From the NCBI GenBank assembly GCA_963515595.1, contig CAUPYH010000029.1:1-21004 (forward strand): a stretch of DNA of 21,004 nt, given 5' to 3'. This document shows, in pieces, positions 7,331-15,945 of this stretch. The DNA comes from Eikenella sp963515595. GTDB taxonomy: Bacteria; Pseudomonadota; Gammaproteobacteria; Burkholderiales; Neisseriaceae. A program made the position numbers and the translations under genes. A model generated the notes under the pieces. That model did no database searches and had not been told where the DNA came from. It saw only the letters and a list, made by a program, of their open reading frames with translations. The first letter of the stretch is position 1; every line of letters begins with the position of its first letter.

Positions 7331-7730
7331 CGCTGCCCCCCGCAAGTAATGGCACGAAACACTTTACATCCCTAATTATTTTGCTAGTTTACTTGGCAAG
7401 GCAGTGCAACCTTGGTTATGTGGGATGAAGTTGTTCGGCTGTAGGTATCAGAATCGGTGTTTGTTATCTGTTTGTTATCGCGGCGCGTGGCCGGTTTTTA
7501 AAGCTTGCCACTTTGAGCGGCAGCAAGCTGTTTGCTTGTTATATTTCAGCAAGCTCCTCTGTTTCAAAAAACCTTTGTATCTGTTTTAAATTATAGCGAT
7601 TTCTTTACATTTATGTCCAGTAAGTGGCTAAAGTGCGGGGAAAGGTTAAGGCATATGTGCAACAAGTGCGTTATTATGGACAATAAGTATAAAATTATGC
7701 TTATTTTTGCGTTCATCATATAATTTCTAC
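7331..7730. other. AT-rich intergenic region upstream of leuA
   Basis: About 400 bases between the microprotein start and the leuA promoter. It is clearly more AT-rich than the surrounding genes and has no DUS. The short open frames in it lack ribosome sites and recognisable motifs. Its one clear structure is the dyad at 7682-7705, listed separately. Confidence 0.6.
7682..7705. promoter_or_regulatory. 24-bp AT-rich dyad upstream of the leuA promoter
   Basis: AATAAGTATAA and TTATGCTTATT are near-perfect complements (20 of 24 positions symmetric, one G-T type mismatch per arm plus the centre). The dyad ends 25 bases before the predicted -35 box, a usual position for an activator or a second operator. 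The protein that would bind is unknown. Confidence 0.45.
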
Positions 7731-7759
7731 TTGCTTTTGTGTCTATGAATGTCTATTAT
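7731..7759 (+). promoter_or_regulatory. Predicted sigma-70 promoter of leuA
   Basis: TTGCTT (7731-7736) and TATTAT (7754-7759) are separated by exactly 17 bases, predicting a start near 7766 and a leader of about 40 bases before the ATG at 7807. No leucine-rich leader peptide or attenuator hairpin fits in so short a leader, so classical leu attenuation is unlikely. Confidence 0.6.
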
Positions 7760-7763
7760 GCCA

Positions 7764-7779
7764 GTAATTAGCAAATTAC
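7764..7779. promoter_or_regulatory. 16-bp inverted repeat at the leuA transcription start (candidate operator)
   Basis: GTAATT-AGCA-AATTAC: perfect 6-bp arms around a 4-base centre, sitting on the predicted transcription start just after the -10 box. A protein bound here would block initiation or early elongation. The HTH domain at the N-terminus of the downstream gene product is an obvious candidate ligand, but this is inference. Confidence 0.5.
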
Positions 7780-7806
7780 CGGTTTGAATTAGACTGAAAG
7801 TCCATT

Positions 7807-9594
<1,788 letters not shown>

Positions 9595-9625
9595 CAGGAT
9601 TTTGTTTTCCGCTTGCTGTTGAAAT

Positions 9626-9715
9626 ACCGCCCTTCGGCATCATGTTGTGGGGCGGTTTGATTTTGCGCGAAAGGCCACCTGAAACTATGTGGTATGGTTT
9701 TCAGGTAGCCTTTTT
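9626..9715 (+). terminator. Tandem terminators after leuA
   Basis: Two hairpins follow the leuA stop. The first pairs ACCGCCC (9626-9632) with GGGCGGT (9650-9656), followed by TTGATTTT. The second is a DUS pair: a one-mismatch copy AGGCCACCTGAA (9672-9683) with the perfect inverted copy at 9700-9711, followed by TTTTT. The second is the better terminator. Confidence 0.6.
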
Positions 9716-9968
9716 GTTGTGCAGGAGGCGGTGATGTACACAACTGGGCAATGCCGATACCCCCGCCTGAGTTTTGCAGCACCAGACTGCTTTCAGGTAG
9801 CCTGAGTCATTCTGTATGAGCAGGGAAGTTTGTGCCCCAGCTAGTTGATTCCTGCCGTATCGAATCTGATTAAGGTCTGTATTTTGATATTTAAACTGGC
9901 TGGTTTTGCTGCTTCGGTATTGCCTGGCTTGCTCCGAACAATATGGGCTGCGCCATGTGTGGCAAAGG

Positions 9969-10072
9969 TATAGTGAATTAACAAAAACCAGTACTGCGTT
10001 GACTCGCCTTGCCGTAACGTGTGTACTGTCTGCGGCTCGCCGCCTTGTCCTGATTTTTGTTAATCCACTATA
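9969..10072. mobile_element. Correia-like repeat element (short form), complete, 104 bp
   Basis: Starts TATAGTGAATTAACAAAAAC and ends with the near-complement ...GTTAATCCACTATA, giving terminal inverted repeats of about 26 bp with four mismatches. The interior has GCGTTGACTCGCCTTGCCG and CTGTCTGCGGCTCGCCGCC, closely matching the Correia repeats (CREE/CRs) of Neisseria, including the terminal TA dinucleotides. No coding capacity; a MITE moved in trans by an unknown transposase. Confidence 0.85.
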
Positions 10073-10100
10073 AATTGGCTGGAAACGTGTTGTCCGCATT

Positions 10101-10135
10101 TAAAAGGCTACCTGAAAATTTCAGGTAGCCTTTTA
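10101..10135 (-). terminator. Inverted DUS pair, terminator of recQ
   Basis: AAAAGGCTACCTGAAA and its complement (DUS copies at 10105-10116 and 10120-10131) form a tight stem with only a few loop bases and T runs on both sides. It lies ten bases after the recQ stop on the minus strand. Confidence 0.75.
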
Positions 10136-10144
10136 TGGATTAGC

Positions 10145-11977
10145 TTAGGTATCTGGCAGGGCGGTTTCAGGGTTGCTGTCTTGGGTGAAGCGCGTGCAGA
10201 CTTCGAGGATGCCGCTGCCGAATTTTTGGATTTTGGCTTCGCCCAGGCCGTAGATGTTTTGCAGTTCGGCGAGGCTGGCGGGGCGTTGCTGCACGATGTC
10301 TTGCAGGGTGCGGTCGCCGCACACGATGTAGGCGGGCACGTTGTCGGCGCGGGCGCGTTCGGTGCGCCATTGGCGCAGGGCTTGCCAGAGGCGCTCTTCG
10401 CGCTCGGTGCGCAGCCATTGTTCGCGCGGGGTGCGGGTGGCGGATTTTTCGCGTTTGAGCGGGCGCAGCATTACGGCCTGCTTGCCTTGCAGCACGGGGC
10501 GGGCGGCTTGGGTGAGCATGAGGGCGTGGTAGTTGTGCGGGTCGGTGGCGAGCAGGCCTTGGCCGATGCATTGGCGGATGATGCCGCGCCATTCTTTGTC
10601 GGACAGGGCGGCGCCGATGCCGTAGGTGGAGAGCTGGTCGTGGCGGTTTTGCCGAATCCAGTCGTCGGCCTTGCCGCGCAATACGTGGATGACGTAGCTG
10701 GTGGCAAAGCGCTGGCCGACGCGGTAAACGCAGCTGAGGAGTTTCTGCACGTTTTCGGTGGCGTTGAAAAGGACGGGCGGGTGCAGGCAGTTGTCGCAGT
10801 GGCCGCAGGGGGGGATTGCTTCGCCGAAGTGGCTCAACAGGGCGGAGCGGCGGCAGCCGGAGGTTTCGCACACGGCAAACATGGCTTCGAGTTTCTGCTG
10901 TTCGATTTGCTTTTGGAAGTCACTGCTGTTGCCGGTTTGGATGCGTTCGCGCAGCAGGGAGTAGTCGTTGAGGCCGTAGCACAGCCAGCTGGCGGCGGGC
11001 TGGCCGTCACGCCCGGCGCGGCCGCTTTCCTGGTAGAAGTGTTCGATGCTTTGCGGCATATCGAGGTGAGCAACGAAGCGCACGTCGGGTTTGTCGATGC
11101 CCATGCCGAAGGCAACGGTGGCTGCGATGATGAGGCCTTCTTCGCGGGTGAAGCGGTGCTGGTTTTCGTTGCGCTCGGTCATGGTGAGGCCGGCGTGATA
11201 AGGCAGGGCGCGGTAGCCGTGTTCGTTTAAAAAGGCGGCGGTGTCTTCCACTTTTTTGCGGCTTAAGCAGTAAACGATGCCGCTTTCGCCGTGGGGACGG
11301 CTGTGCAGAAAATCTAGCAGCTGCTTTTTGCCGTTGTTTTTTTCGATGATTTGGTAGTAGATGTTGGGGCGGTCGAAGCTGGCGATGTATTCGGCGGCGT
11401 TTTCCAGCTTGAGGTAGTGTTTGATGTCGGCACGGGTTTCGGCGTCGGCGGTGGCGGTGAGGGCGATGCGGGGGATGGCGGGGTAGCGGTCGGCCAGGAG
11501 GCTGAGTTGGCGGTATTCGGGGCGGAAGTCGTGCCCCCATTGGCTCACGCAGTGGGCTTCGTCGATGGCGAACAGGCTGATTTCGGTGTGGTCGAGAAAG
11601 CGCAGGAAGCGTTCGCTCACCAGGCGCTCGGGGGAAACGTAGAGCAGTTTCAGGTAGCCTGCCTCGATGGTGTCAGCAATCTGCTGCACCTGACTGCTGC
11701 CGATGCCGCTATGCACGCTGGCGGCGGCCACGCCTGCGGCCTGCAGGGCGGCCACTTGGTCGTCCATCAGGGCAATCAGCGGCGACACTACCACGGCCAG
11801 CCCGCGCCGCATCAGGGCGGGAATTTGATAGCACAGGGATTTGCCGCCGCCGGTGGGCATCAGCACCAGTAGGTTTTGCCCCTCTGCCAGCGCATTTACA
11901 ATTTCTTCCTGCCGCCCACGGAAGGCGTGATAGCCGAAAACTTCGCGCAGGATGTTGAGGGCGGAGGGTTGTGGCAT
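10145..11977 (-). CDS. recQ: ATP-dependent DNA helicase RecQ (single HRDC domain)
   Basis: 610 aa, 3'-5' helicase of recombinational repair. Walker A TGGGKS (42-47, Lys46), DEAH box (139-142) with the aromatic-rich loop that follows it (CVSQWGHDFRPEY), helicase motif V/VI region with QESGRAGRDG (316-325), then the RecQ-Ct zinc site: Cys375, 391, 394 and 397 line up with the four zinc cysteines of E. coli RecQ. A winged-helix region follows, then one HRDC domain (about 520-595: RTEREERLWQALRQWR...LAELQNIYGLGEAKIQKFG). Size and plan match E. coli RecQ (about 610 aa) rather than the longer Neisseria RecQ with three HRDC domains. A DUS inside the gene (11649-11660) encodes GYLK at 107-110. A candidate promoter lies at 12010-12038, overlapping that of the divergent lipoprotein gene. 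Confidence 0.96.
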   Translation of the reverse strand: MPQPSALNILREVFGYHAFRGRQEEIVNALAEGQNLLVLMPTGGGKSLCYQIPALMRRGLAVVVSPLIALMDDQVAALQAAGVAAASVHSGIGSSQVQQIADTIEAGYLKLLYVSPERLVSERFLRFLDHTEISLFAIDEAHCVSQWGHDFRPEYRQLSLLADRYPAIPRIALTATADAETRADIKHYLKLENAAEYIASFDRPNIYYQIIEKNNGKKQLLDFLHSRPHGESGIVYCLSRKKVEDTAAFLNEHGYRALPYHAGLTMTERNENQHRFTREEGLIIAATVAFGMGIDKPDVRFVAHLDMPQSIEHFYQESGRAGRDGQPAASWLCYGLNDYSLLRERIQTGNSSDFQKQIEQQKLEAMFAVCETSGCRRSALLSHFGEAIPPCGHCDNCLHPPVLFNATENVQKLLSCVYRVGQRFATSYVIHVLRGKADDWIRQNRHDQLSTYGIGAALSDKEWRGIIRQCIGQGLLATDPHNYHALMLTQAARPVLQGKQAVMLRPLKREKSATRTPREQWLRTEREERLWQALRQWRTERARADNVPAYIVCGDRTLQDIVQQRPASLAELQNIYGLGEAKIQKFGSGILEVCTRFTQDSNPETALPDT

Positions 11978-12008
11978 GGGTGGTTTTCCGTTTGCGGGAT
12001 TTGTTGGA

Positions 12009-12014
12009 TATAAT
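12009..12014 (+). promoter_or_regulatory. -10 box of the lipoprotein gene, overlapping the divergent recQ promoter
   Basis: A perfect TATAAT (12009-12014) lies 45 bases before the lipoprotein ATG; the matching -35 (TTCCGT, 11986-11991, 17-base spacer) is weak. On the minus strand TTCAAA (12038-12033) and CATTAT (12015-12010), 17 bases apart, could serve recQ. If both are used the two polymerases would compete for the same bases. Confidence 0.4.
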
Positions 12015-12058
12015 GGCGCGGATTTTATAGCGTTTGAAGGCTACCTGAAAGGATTTTT

Positions 12059-12493
12059 ATGCAACTGAAGAGATGGGCCGGGCTGTGTGCAGTGTTGGTG
12101 TTGGCAGGATGTCCGAGCATGAGCAGCGGGCCGAGCCTGGGCGGCAGCTGGAGAGAAGTGGGTGTGAGCCAAAACGGCAATATGCGTTACGAAATAGACA
12201 CTTCCAGCATTCGGAAAGAAGGCAGCCGGGTTAGCTTCCGCGAGCGGATTACCGTGTCGGATGTGGGGCGCGAGCATTATGTGAACACGCCGCATTTCAA
12301 AACGGCGGTCAACCAATGGCAGTTCGATTGCCAGGCGCGCACCCGCCGTTTGGCAGCGGTGGATATGTGGGATGCTTCAGGCAACAAACTGGCTGCCAAC
12401 CAATATGAAACAGCCAGGCGGCCTGCCCAGCCGGTGGTGAAAGGTTCGGCCGGCGGTAAACAGTTTGAAATTGCCTGTGGCAAAACTTTGTGA
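12059..12493 (+). CDS. Lipoprotein, possibly related to surface-adhesin protein E
   Basis: 144 aa. A signal peptide with lipobox VLAGC places the lipidated cysteine at residue 18. The mature part reads W-x-x-V then YEIDTSSIRKEG, FRERITVS, a central VNQWQFDC and a C-terminal IACGK; the pattern of a short beta-rich domain with tyrosine/aspartate near 'IDTSSI' and two cysteines resembles the Adhesin_E family (Haemophilus protein E-like), but this is a weak recollection. Cysteines in QFDC and IACG could pair. The ribosome site AAAGGA (12048-12053) overlaps the last bases of a DUS (12038-12049). The next gene starts 26 bases downstream, so the two are probably co-transcribed and both exported. Confidence 0.75.
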   Translation: MQLKRWAGLCAVLVLAGCPSMSSGPSLGGSWREVGVSQNGNMRYEIDTSSIRKEGSRVSFRERITVSDVGREHYVNTPHFKTAVNQWQFDCQARTRRLAAVDMWDASGNKLAANQYETARRPAQPVVKGSAGGKQFEIACGKTL

Positions 12494-12519
12494 TTTTTGC
12501 AGAATTAAGGAGAGAAAAT

Positions 12520-12855
12520 ATGCGGATCAAGGGAATTTTGGCCGGGCTGTGCCTGCTGGCCGCCGCTGGGCCAGCTTGGGCGGATGATGCGGCACAAACC
12601 GAGCTTTTGAGTGCGCAGATGGCGTATCAGGAAGCATTGAAGGCGCAAACCGATAACGGCAGCCGTGTGAATACGTTGCGTACCCGTTTGGAAGCGGCGC
12701 AAGCTGCTTTGCAGCAGAAACAGGCGGAAATCACGCAGTTGCAAACGCAATTGAATGAGGCGGATGTGGCCGCGCAGCAATCAAATACCACGCTGGAAGA
12801 AGCCGGCCGCCGGTTGGACGCGGCTTGGACGGCAGTACGCGGACAGCAGCCTTAG
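12520..12855 (+). CDS. Small secreted coiled-coil protein
   Basis: 111 aa from the ATG at 12520, chosen because AAGGAGAG lies directly upstream at ideal spacing; a GTG ten codons earlier overlaps the previous stop and is less likely. Residues 1-21 form a signal peptide ending AWA, cleaved before DDAAQ. The remaining 90 residues are almost entirely charged/Gln/Ala heptads (VNTLRTRLEAAQAALQQK, ITQLQTQLNEADVAAQQS), a continuous coiled coil without cysteine or prolines until the last residue. It probably works as a periplasmic oligomeric helix. I do not recognise the family. It follows the lipoprotein gene by 26 bases and is ended by a DUS hairpin (12921-12960). Confidence 0.75.
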   Translation: MRIKGILAGLCLLAAAGPAWADDAAQTELLSAQMAYQEALKAQTDNGSRVNTLRTRLEAAQAALQQKQAEITQLQTQLNEADVAAQQSNTTLEEAGRRLDAAWTAVRGQQP

Positions 12856-12920
12856 CCGGAGATTAGTAGCAGCAGATTTTTAGCTTTGCAGAAACTGGTT
12901 TTGACTGGTTACAAGTTGCG

Positions 12921-12960
12921 CTTTCAGGTAGCCTTTCCGTAGGGAGAGGCTACCTGAAAG
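12921..12960 (+). terminator. Inverted DUS pair after the coiled-coil gene
   Basis: CTTTCAGGTAGCCT (12921-12934) and its exact complement (12947-12960) form a 14-bp stem with a 12-base loop, followed by TTTATG on the plus strand. It lies 65 bases after the coiled-coil protein stop. Confidence 0.55.
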
Positions 12961-12998
12961 TTTATGTGAAGGTTTTGATGTTGGAGTTTGTATGGGAG

Positions 12999-13060
12999 AG
13001 GCTACCTGAAAGCACGGCGCAGCAGGGTTTCTGCGCAGTTAAAATTTCAGGTAGCCTTTG
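12999..13060. repeat. DUS-bounded repeat module, copy B
   Basis: A DUS at 12999-13010 and an inverted DUS at 13046-13057 enclose GCACGGCGCAGCAGGG and TTTCTGCGCAGTTAAAA. From the base after the left DUS to the end of the right arm, 40 of 50 positions match the module at 186-247 with no gaps. It therefore looks like a copied unit and not only two chance uptake sequences. Confidence 0.7.
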
Positions 13061-13081
13061 CTTGCCCAGCTATATCGGCAT

Positions 13082-13113
13082 ATAAAAAACCGGCCTGATT
13101 ATTCAGGCCGGTT
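13082..13113 (-). terminator. Strong intrinsic terminator of the lysine decarboxylase gene
   Basis: AACCGGCCTGA (13088-13098) and TCAGGCCGGTT (13103-13113) form a perfect GC-rich 11-bp stem with a 4-base loop. On the minus strand it is followed by TTTTTTATA. It is about 40 bases after the decarboxylase stop and unrelated to the DUS. Confidence 0.9.
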
Positions 13114-13153
13114 GGTTTATGCTGCGAGGGCATGAAGCCCCGTACCGCGTGGG

Positions 13154-15283
13154 TTAAGCTTTAACAATCTTAACTTTGTAGCGGCCGTCTTCTTGGCGGT
13201 AGGCGCCGTGGATGTCGGTTTCGAAGCCGGGGAAGTGGGCGCCGATTTCGCACAGCATCATCAGGAATTCCAAGATGGGCTTGCTTTCTTCGGTGATCAT
13301 TTCACCAGGCATTACCAATGGTACGCCGGGAGGATAGGGTAGAATCATGTTGGCGTTGATCTTGCCTACCATGTCTTCCAAGTAGCAGTCTTCAATCTGA
13401 CCTTTCAGCTCAAGCTGGAAGGCTTTGTGCGGGTTCATCACCATGGTCGGCAACACTTCGAATGCGCTGAACATGAGTTCAGGCAGGTTGTGCTTGCAGA
13501 TCAGGCTGTGGATGCCTTGTGCCAATTCTTGAATCCGCATGTCTTGGTAGAAAGAGGGAGATTCATTGAACACGCGCGGCAATACTTCTTCCACGGTGGC
13601 GTTGGCATCGTACAGGGATTTGAACTCGTTCAATGCGTGCAGCAGGCTGAGGGCTTTGGTGTCGTCCACGCCGATGCTGAAGAGCACGAGGATGTTGTAG
13701 GGACCGGTTTTCTCCACGATGATGCCGCGGTCTTCCAAGAATTTGGAAACGAGGTTGGCAGGGATACCGGTTTTTTCCAGCTCGCCGTTTTTATCCAAGC
13801 CCGGGGTAAGCAGAGTTACCTTGATCGGGTCGAGGTACATGTGCTGGGCGTCGATGTCTTTGAAGCCGTGCCATTTGTCGGTTTGATGCAATTCCCAGCA
13901 TTCGATGTTATCAACGTTTTCAGGTTGCCATACGTCGAAATACCATGAATCGGCATGGGCTTTGTGTTTCTTGATTTCCTTACGGAATTTAACGGCGCGT
14001 TCCAGTGAATCCTGCATCAGGCGTTTACCGGAGTTGCCGCGCATCATGGCTGCTGCCACTTCAGTAGAGGCTACCATGGGGTAGAACGGAGAAGTGGAGG
14101 TGTGCATCATGTAGGCTTCGCCGAAGGTGGCGGTGTTCAGGTTACCCTTAACGTGAATCATGGAAGCCTGTGAAAATGCAGCCAGCAGTTTGTGGGTAGA
14201 GTGGGTTTCAAAGATTACCTTGTCTTTAACCTGCTTACCGCCCATACCGGTTTTGCCGTTGTAGATCGGGCTGAAGTTGGTGTAGGGAACCCAAGCAGAG
14301 TCGAAGTGGATGGATTTCACATCCAGGGTGTCTTTGATCTTGTCGGTGTTGTAGAACAGGCCGTCATAAGTGGAGTTGGTAATCACGGCATGTACCGGCC
14401 AAGTGGCGCCCGGAACTTTGGTAAGTTTTTCGGTAATAACTTCTTTGGTGAATTCTTTTTGCGGAATACCACCCAAGATACCGTAGGCGTTACGGGTCGG
14501 TTTCAGATACACCGGAGTAATGTCGCTCATCATCAACAGGTGGGTTAATGATTTGTGGCAGTTACGGTCGATCAGTACGGTGCTGCCGGCCGGAACGGAG
14601 TACATACCCACGATTTTGTTGGCGGTGGAAGTACCGTTGGTTACGATGTAGCTGTGGTCGGCATTGAAGGTTTCGGCGATGTATTCTTCGGCCTCTTTGT
14701 GCGGGCCGGAGTGGTCGAGCAGAGAGCCCAATTCGCCCATAGAAACTGAAATATCTGATTTGAATGTATTTTCACCGTAGAAGTCGTAGAACAGGCTACC
14801 TACGGGAGATTTCAAGAAAGCGGTACCGCTCATGTGGCCCGGAGTACAGAATGTGTATTTGTTTTTATCAACGTAGTCAAACAGGGCTTTAGTGAAGGGC
14901 GGGGTGATATTGTCGATATAGTGACAGATTGCTTTTTCAATTTTATCAACAACGTCTTCGTTGCTGAACAGATGGCAATCGATGAAGGTGGCATGGTCGC
15001 CTACAGCGCCGAAGTCCACGGGTTTGTCGCAGTCGGTGGGCTTCAGAATGAATACGGGTAGCTCATCGTTGAGTGCAATAATTTGTTCGTCTAATTCTCG
15101 GTTGAAAATATCCAGTGTACAAAGCACTGAGCCTATTCTGGCGTCATGTTTCAGGAACGTCAGGATTTCTTGCGGGTCATGGGCTATTCGGATGGTGTGA
15201 CCACCCTTTTCCAAAGTTTCAATCAAGCTCTTCAGATAGTCACCAAGTTCCTTATGACCACAGCCTAATAAGATGTTCTTCAT
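13154..15283 (-). CDS. cadA: Lysine decarboxylase (CadA/LdcI-like, PLP-dependent)
   Basis: 709 aa, close to the 715 aa of E. coli CadA. It decarboxylates lysine to cadaverine, consuming a proton; in bacteria of this kind this supports acid resistance and amine production, and lysine decarboxylase activity is known for E. corrodens. Domains: flavodoxin-like wing (1-125), linker, PLP-dependent fold type I core with the pyridoxal Lys365 in STHKLLAAFSQAS, Asp328 in HFDSAWVPY and His243 in RNCHKSLTH, then a C-terminal domain ending in FPGFETDIHGAYRQEDGRY. The core looks nearly identical to the enteric enzyme as I recall it, while the wing is much more divergent. AAAGGA precedes the start. No cadB antiporter or cadC regulator is adjacent. 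The choice of lysine over ornithine rests on overall CadA similarity. Confidence 0.92.
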   Translation of the reverse strand: MKNILLGCGHKELGDYLKSLIETLEKGGHTIRIAHDPQEILTFLKHDARIGSVLCTLDIFNRELDEQIIALNDELPVFILKPTDCDKPVDFGAVGDHATFIDCHLFSNEDVVDKIEKAICHYIDNITPPFTKALFDYVDKNKYTFCTPGHMSGTAFLKSPVGSLFYDFYGENTFKSDISVSMGELGSLLDHSGPHKEAEEYIAETFNADHSYIVTNGTSTANKIVGMYSVPAGSTVLIDRNCHKSLTHLLMMSDITPVYLKPTRNAYGILGGIPQKEFTKEVITEKLTKVPGATWPVHAVITNSTYDGLFYNTDKIKDTLDVKSIHFDSAWVPYTNFSPIYNGKTGMGGKQVKDKVIFETHSTHKLLAAFSQASMIHVKGNLNTATFGEAYMMHTSTSPFYPMVASTEVAAAMMRGNSGKRLMQDSLERAVKFRKEIKKHKAHADSWYFDVWQPENVDNIECWELHQTDKWHGFKDIDAQHMYLDPIKVTLLTPGLDKNGELEKTGIPANLVSKFLEDRGIIVEKTGPYNILVLFSIGVDDTKALSLLHALNEFKSLYDANATVEEVLPRVFNESPSFYQDMRIQELAQGIHSLICKHNLPELMFSAFEVLPTMVMNPHKAFQLELKGQIEDCYLEDMVGKINANMILPYPPGVPLVMPGEMITEESKPILEFLMMLCEIGAHFPGFETDIHGAYRQEDGRYKVKIVKA

Positions 15284-15944
15284 GATCTAAATCCTTTAAA
15301 TAAATAAAAAAACAACTGCTTTTGCCAGCAGGTAAGCTGGCTTTTTGCTACCGCCGCTGTTGTGCCATTTTGGCGCAACAACAGTAGTGGCAATCTGTGT
15401 TTTGCCGCTTGCGGATACAAGGGCAAAAATAAACCTGCATATGGGGTATGCAGGCAAGTGATTGATAGGGTATTAATGATATTCTTGGCTGTGTGGCCTG
15501 GCATTAGATAGAGAATCGTGGCAGCCGAGGCTGGCGGCGGGTAGAATATCGGATTACAGTTAAGGACTGATAAGAAAATGTAACAGTTCTTTAGCTGTTG
15601 CGTTCAAGTGGGCAAATATTAGAATTATTTGCATACCTTGCCTGCATTTAAAGCTGGTTGATTTTAAAGAACAATATCTTGATATGTGGCTGAGTTGGCA
15701 GTTTATTTGAATGCCTATCTATTTATTGATACATCATATCATAAAACATGGCGCCTTGGGTTGACTTTAGTCAGAAATTTTTAGAGTAAAGCTGTAGGAT
15801 AGGGTGTGGAAAAGAAGTGGAAGAGCTATGCCGGCAAGGGCTTAGCGTGAGTTTATAAAAATAGAAACGGTAGGCTTGGGGAAGCACCTACCGTTGGAGA
15901 AGCGAGAGCGAGTTTGTTGCCGAATAAAAGGAGGAAGCAGTATT
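15284..15944. other. Structured AT-rich non-coding region upstream of the lysine decarboxylase gene
   Basis: 660 bases without a convincing gene or internal DUS. On the decarboxylase side are three hairpins: GCCAGC/GCTGGC (15324-15341), an imperfect TGTTGTGCCA/TGGCGCAACA pair (15358-15380 region) and a perfect 8-bp CCTGCATA/TATGCAGG (15434-15454). Farther up is a dyad GCAAATA-N7-TATTTGC (15612-15632) and a short TGACT-TT-AGTCA palindrome near 15763. Together these suggest a long regulated leader and upstream operator sites. A 74-codon minus-strand frame (15504-15280) overlaps the decarboxylase ATG by four bases but has no ribosome site. Confidence 0.5.
15858..15895 (-). terminator. Terminator of the LOG-family gene
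   Basis: AACGGTAGG (15866-15874) and CCTACCGTT (15887-15895) form a perfect 9-bp stem with inner CTT/AAG pairing, followed on the minus strand by TTTCTATTTTTAT. It lies 50 bases after the LOG gene stop. Confidence 0.75.
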
Positions 15945-15945
15945 T

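Larger units (their letters stand above)
9595..10144. other. Intergenic region between leuA and recQ
   Basis: 550 bases with no convincing gene. It holds the leuA terminators, an isolated DUS at 9792-9803, a complete Correia-like element (9969-10072) and the recQ terminator. A minus-strand frame of 132 codons spans it but runs through the repeat element and two DUS copies and shows no motif. Bases 9804-9968 contain nothing I recognise. Confidence 0.65.

Noticed and set aside
9701..10099. 132-codon minus-strand frame between leuA and recQ
   Set aside because: It reads through the Correia-like repeat and two DUS copies, with no ribosome site or recognisable motif.
14793..14802. AGGCTACCT inside the lysine decarboxylase gene as another DUS
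   Set aside because: Only nine bases match; the essential 3' part (GAA) is missing.
15280..15504. 74-codon frame overlapping the lysine decarboxylase start by four bases
   Set aside because: Suggestive ATGA-type overlap, but no ribosome site, low-complexity composition, and it spans hairpins; not called a gene.
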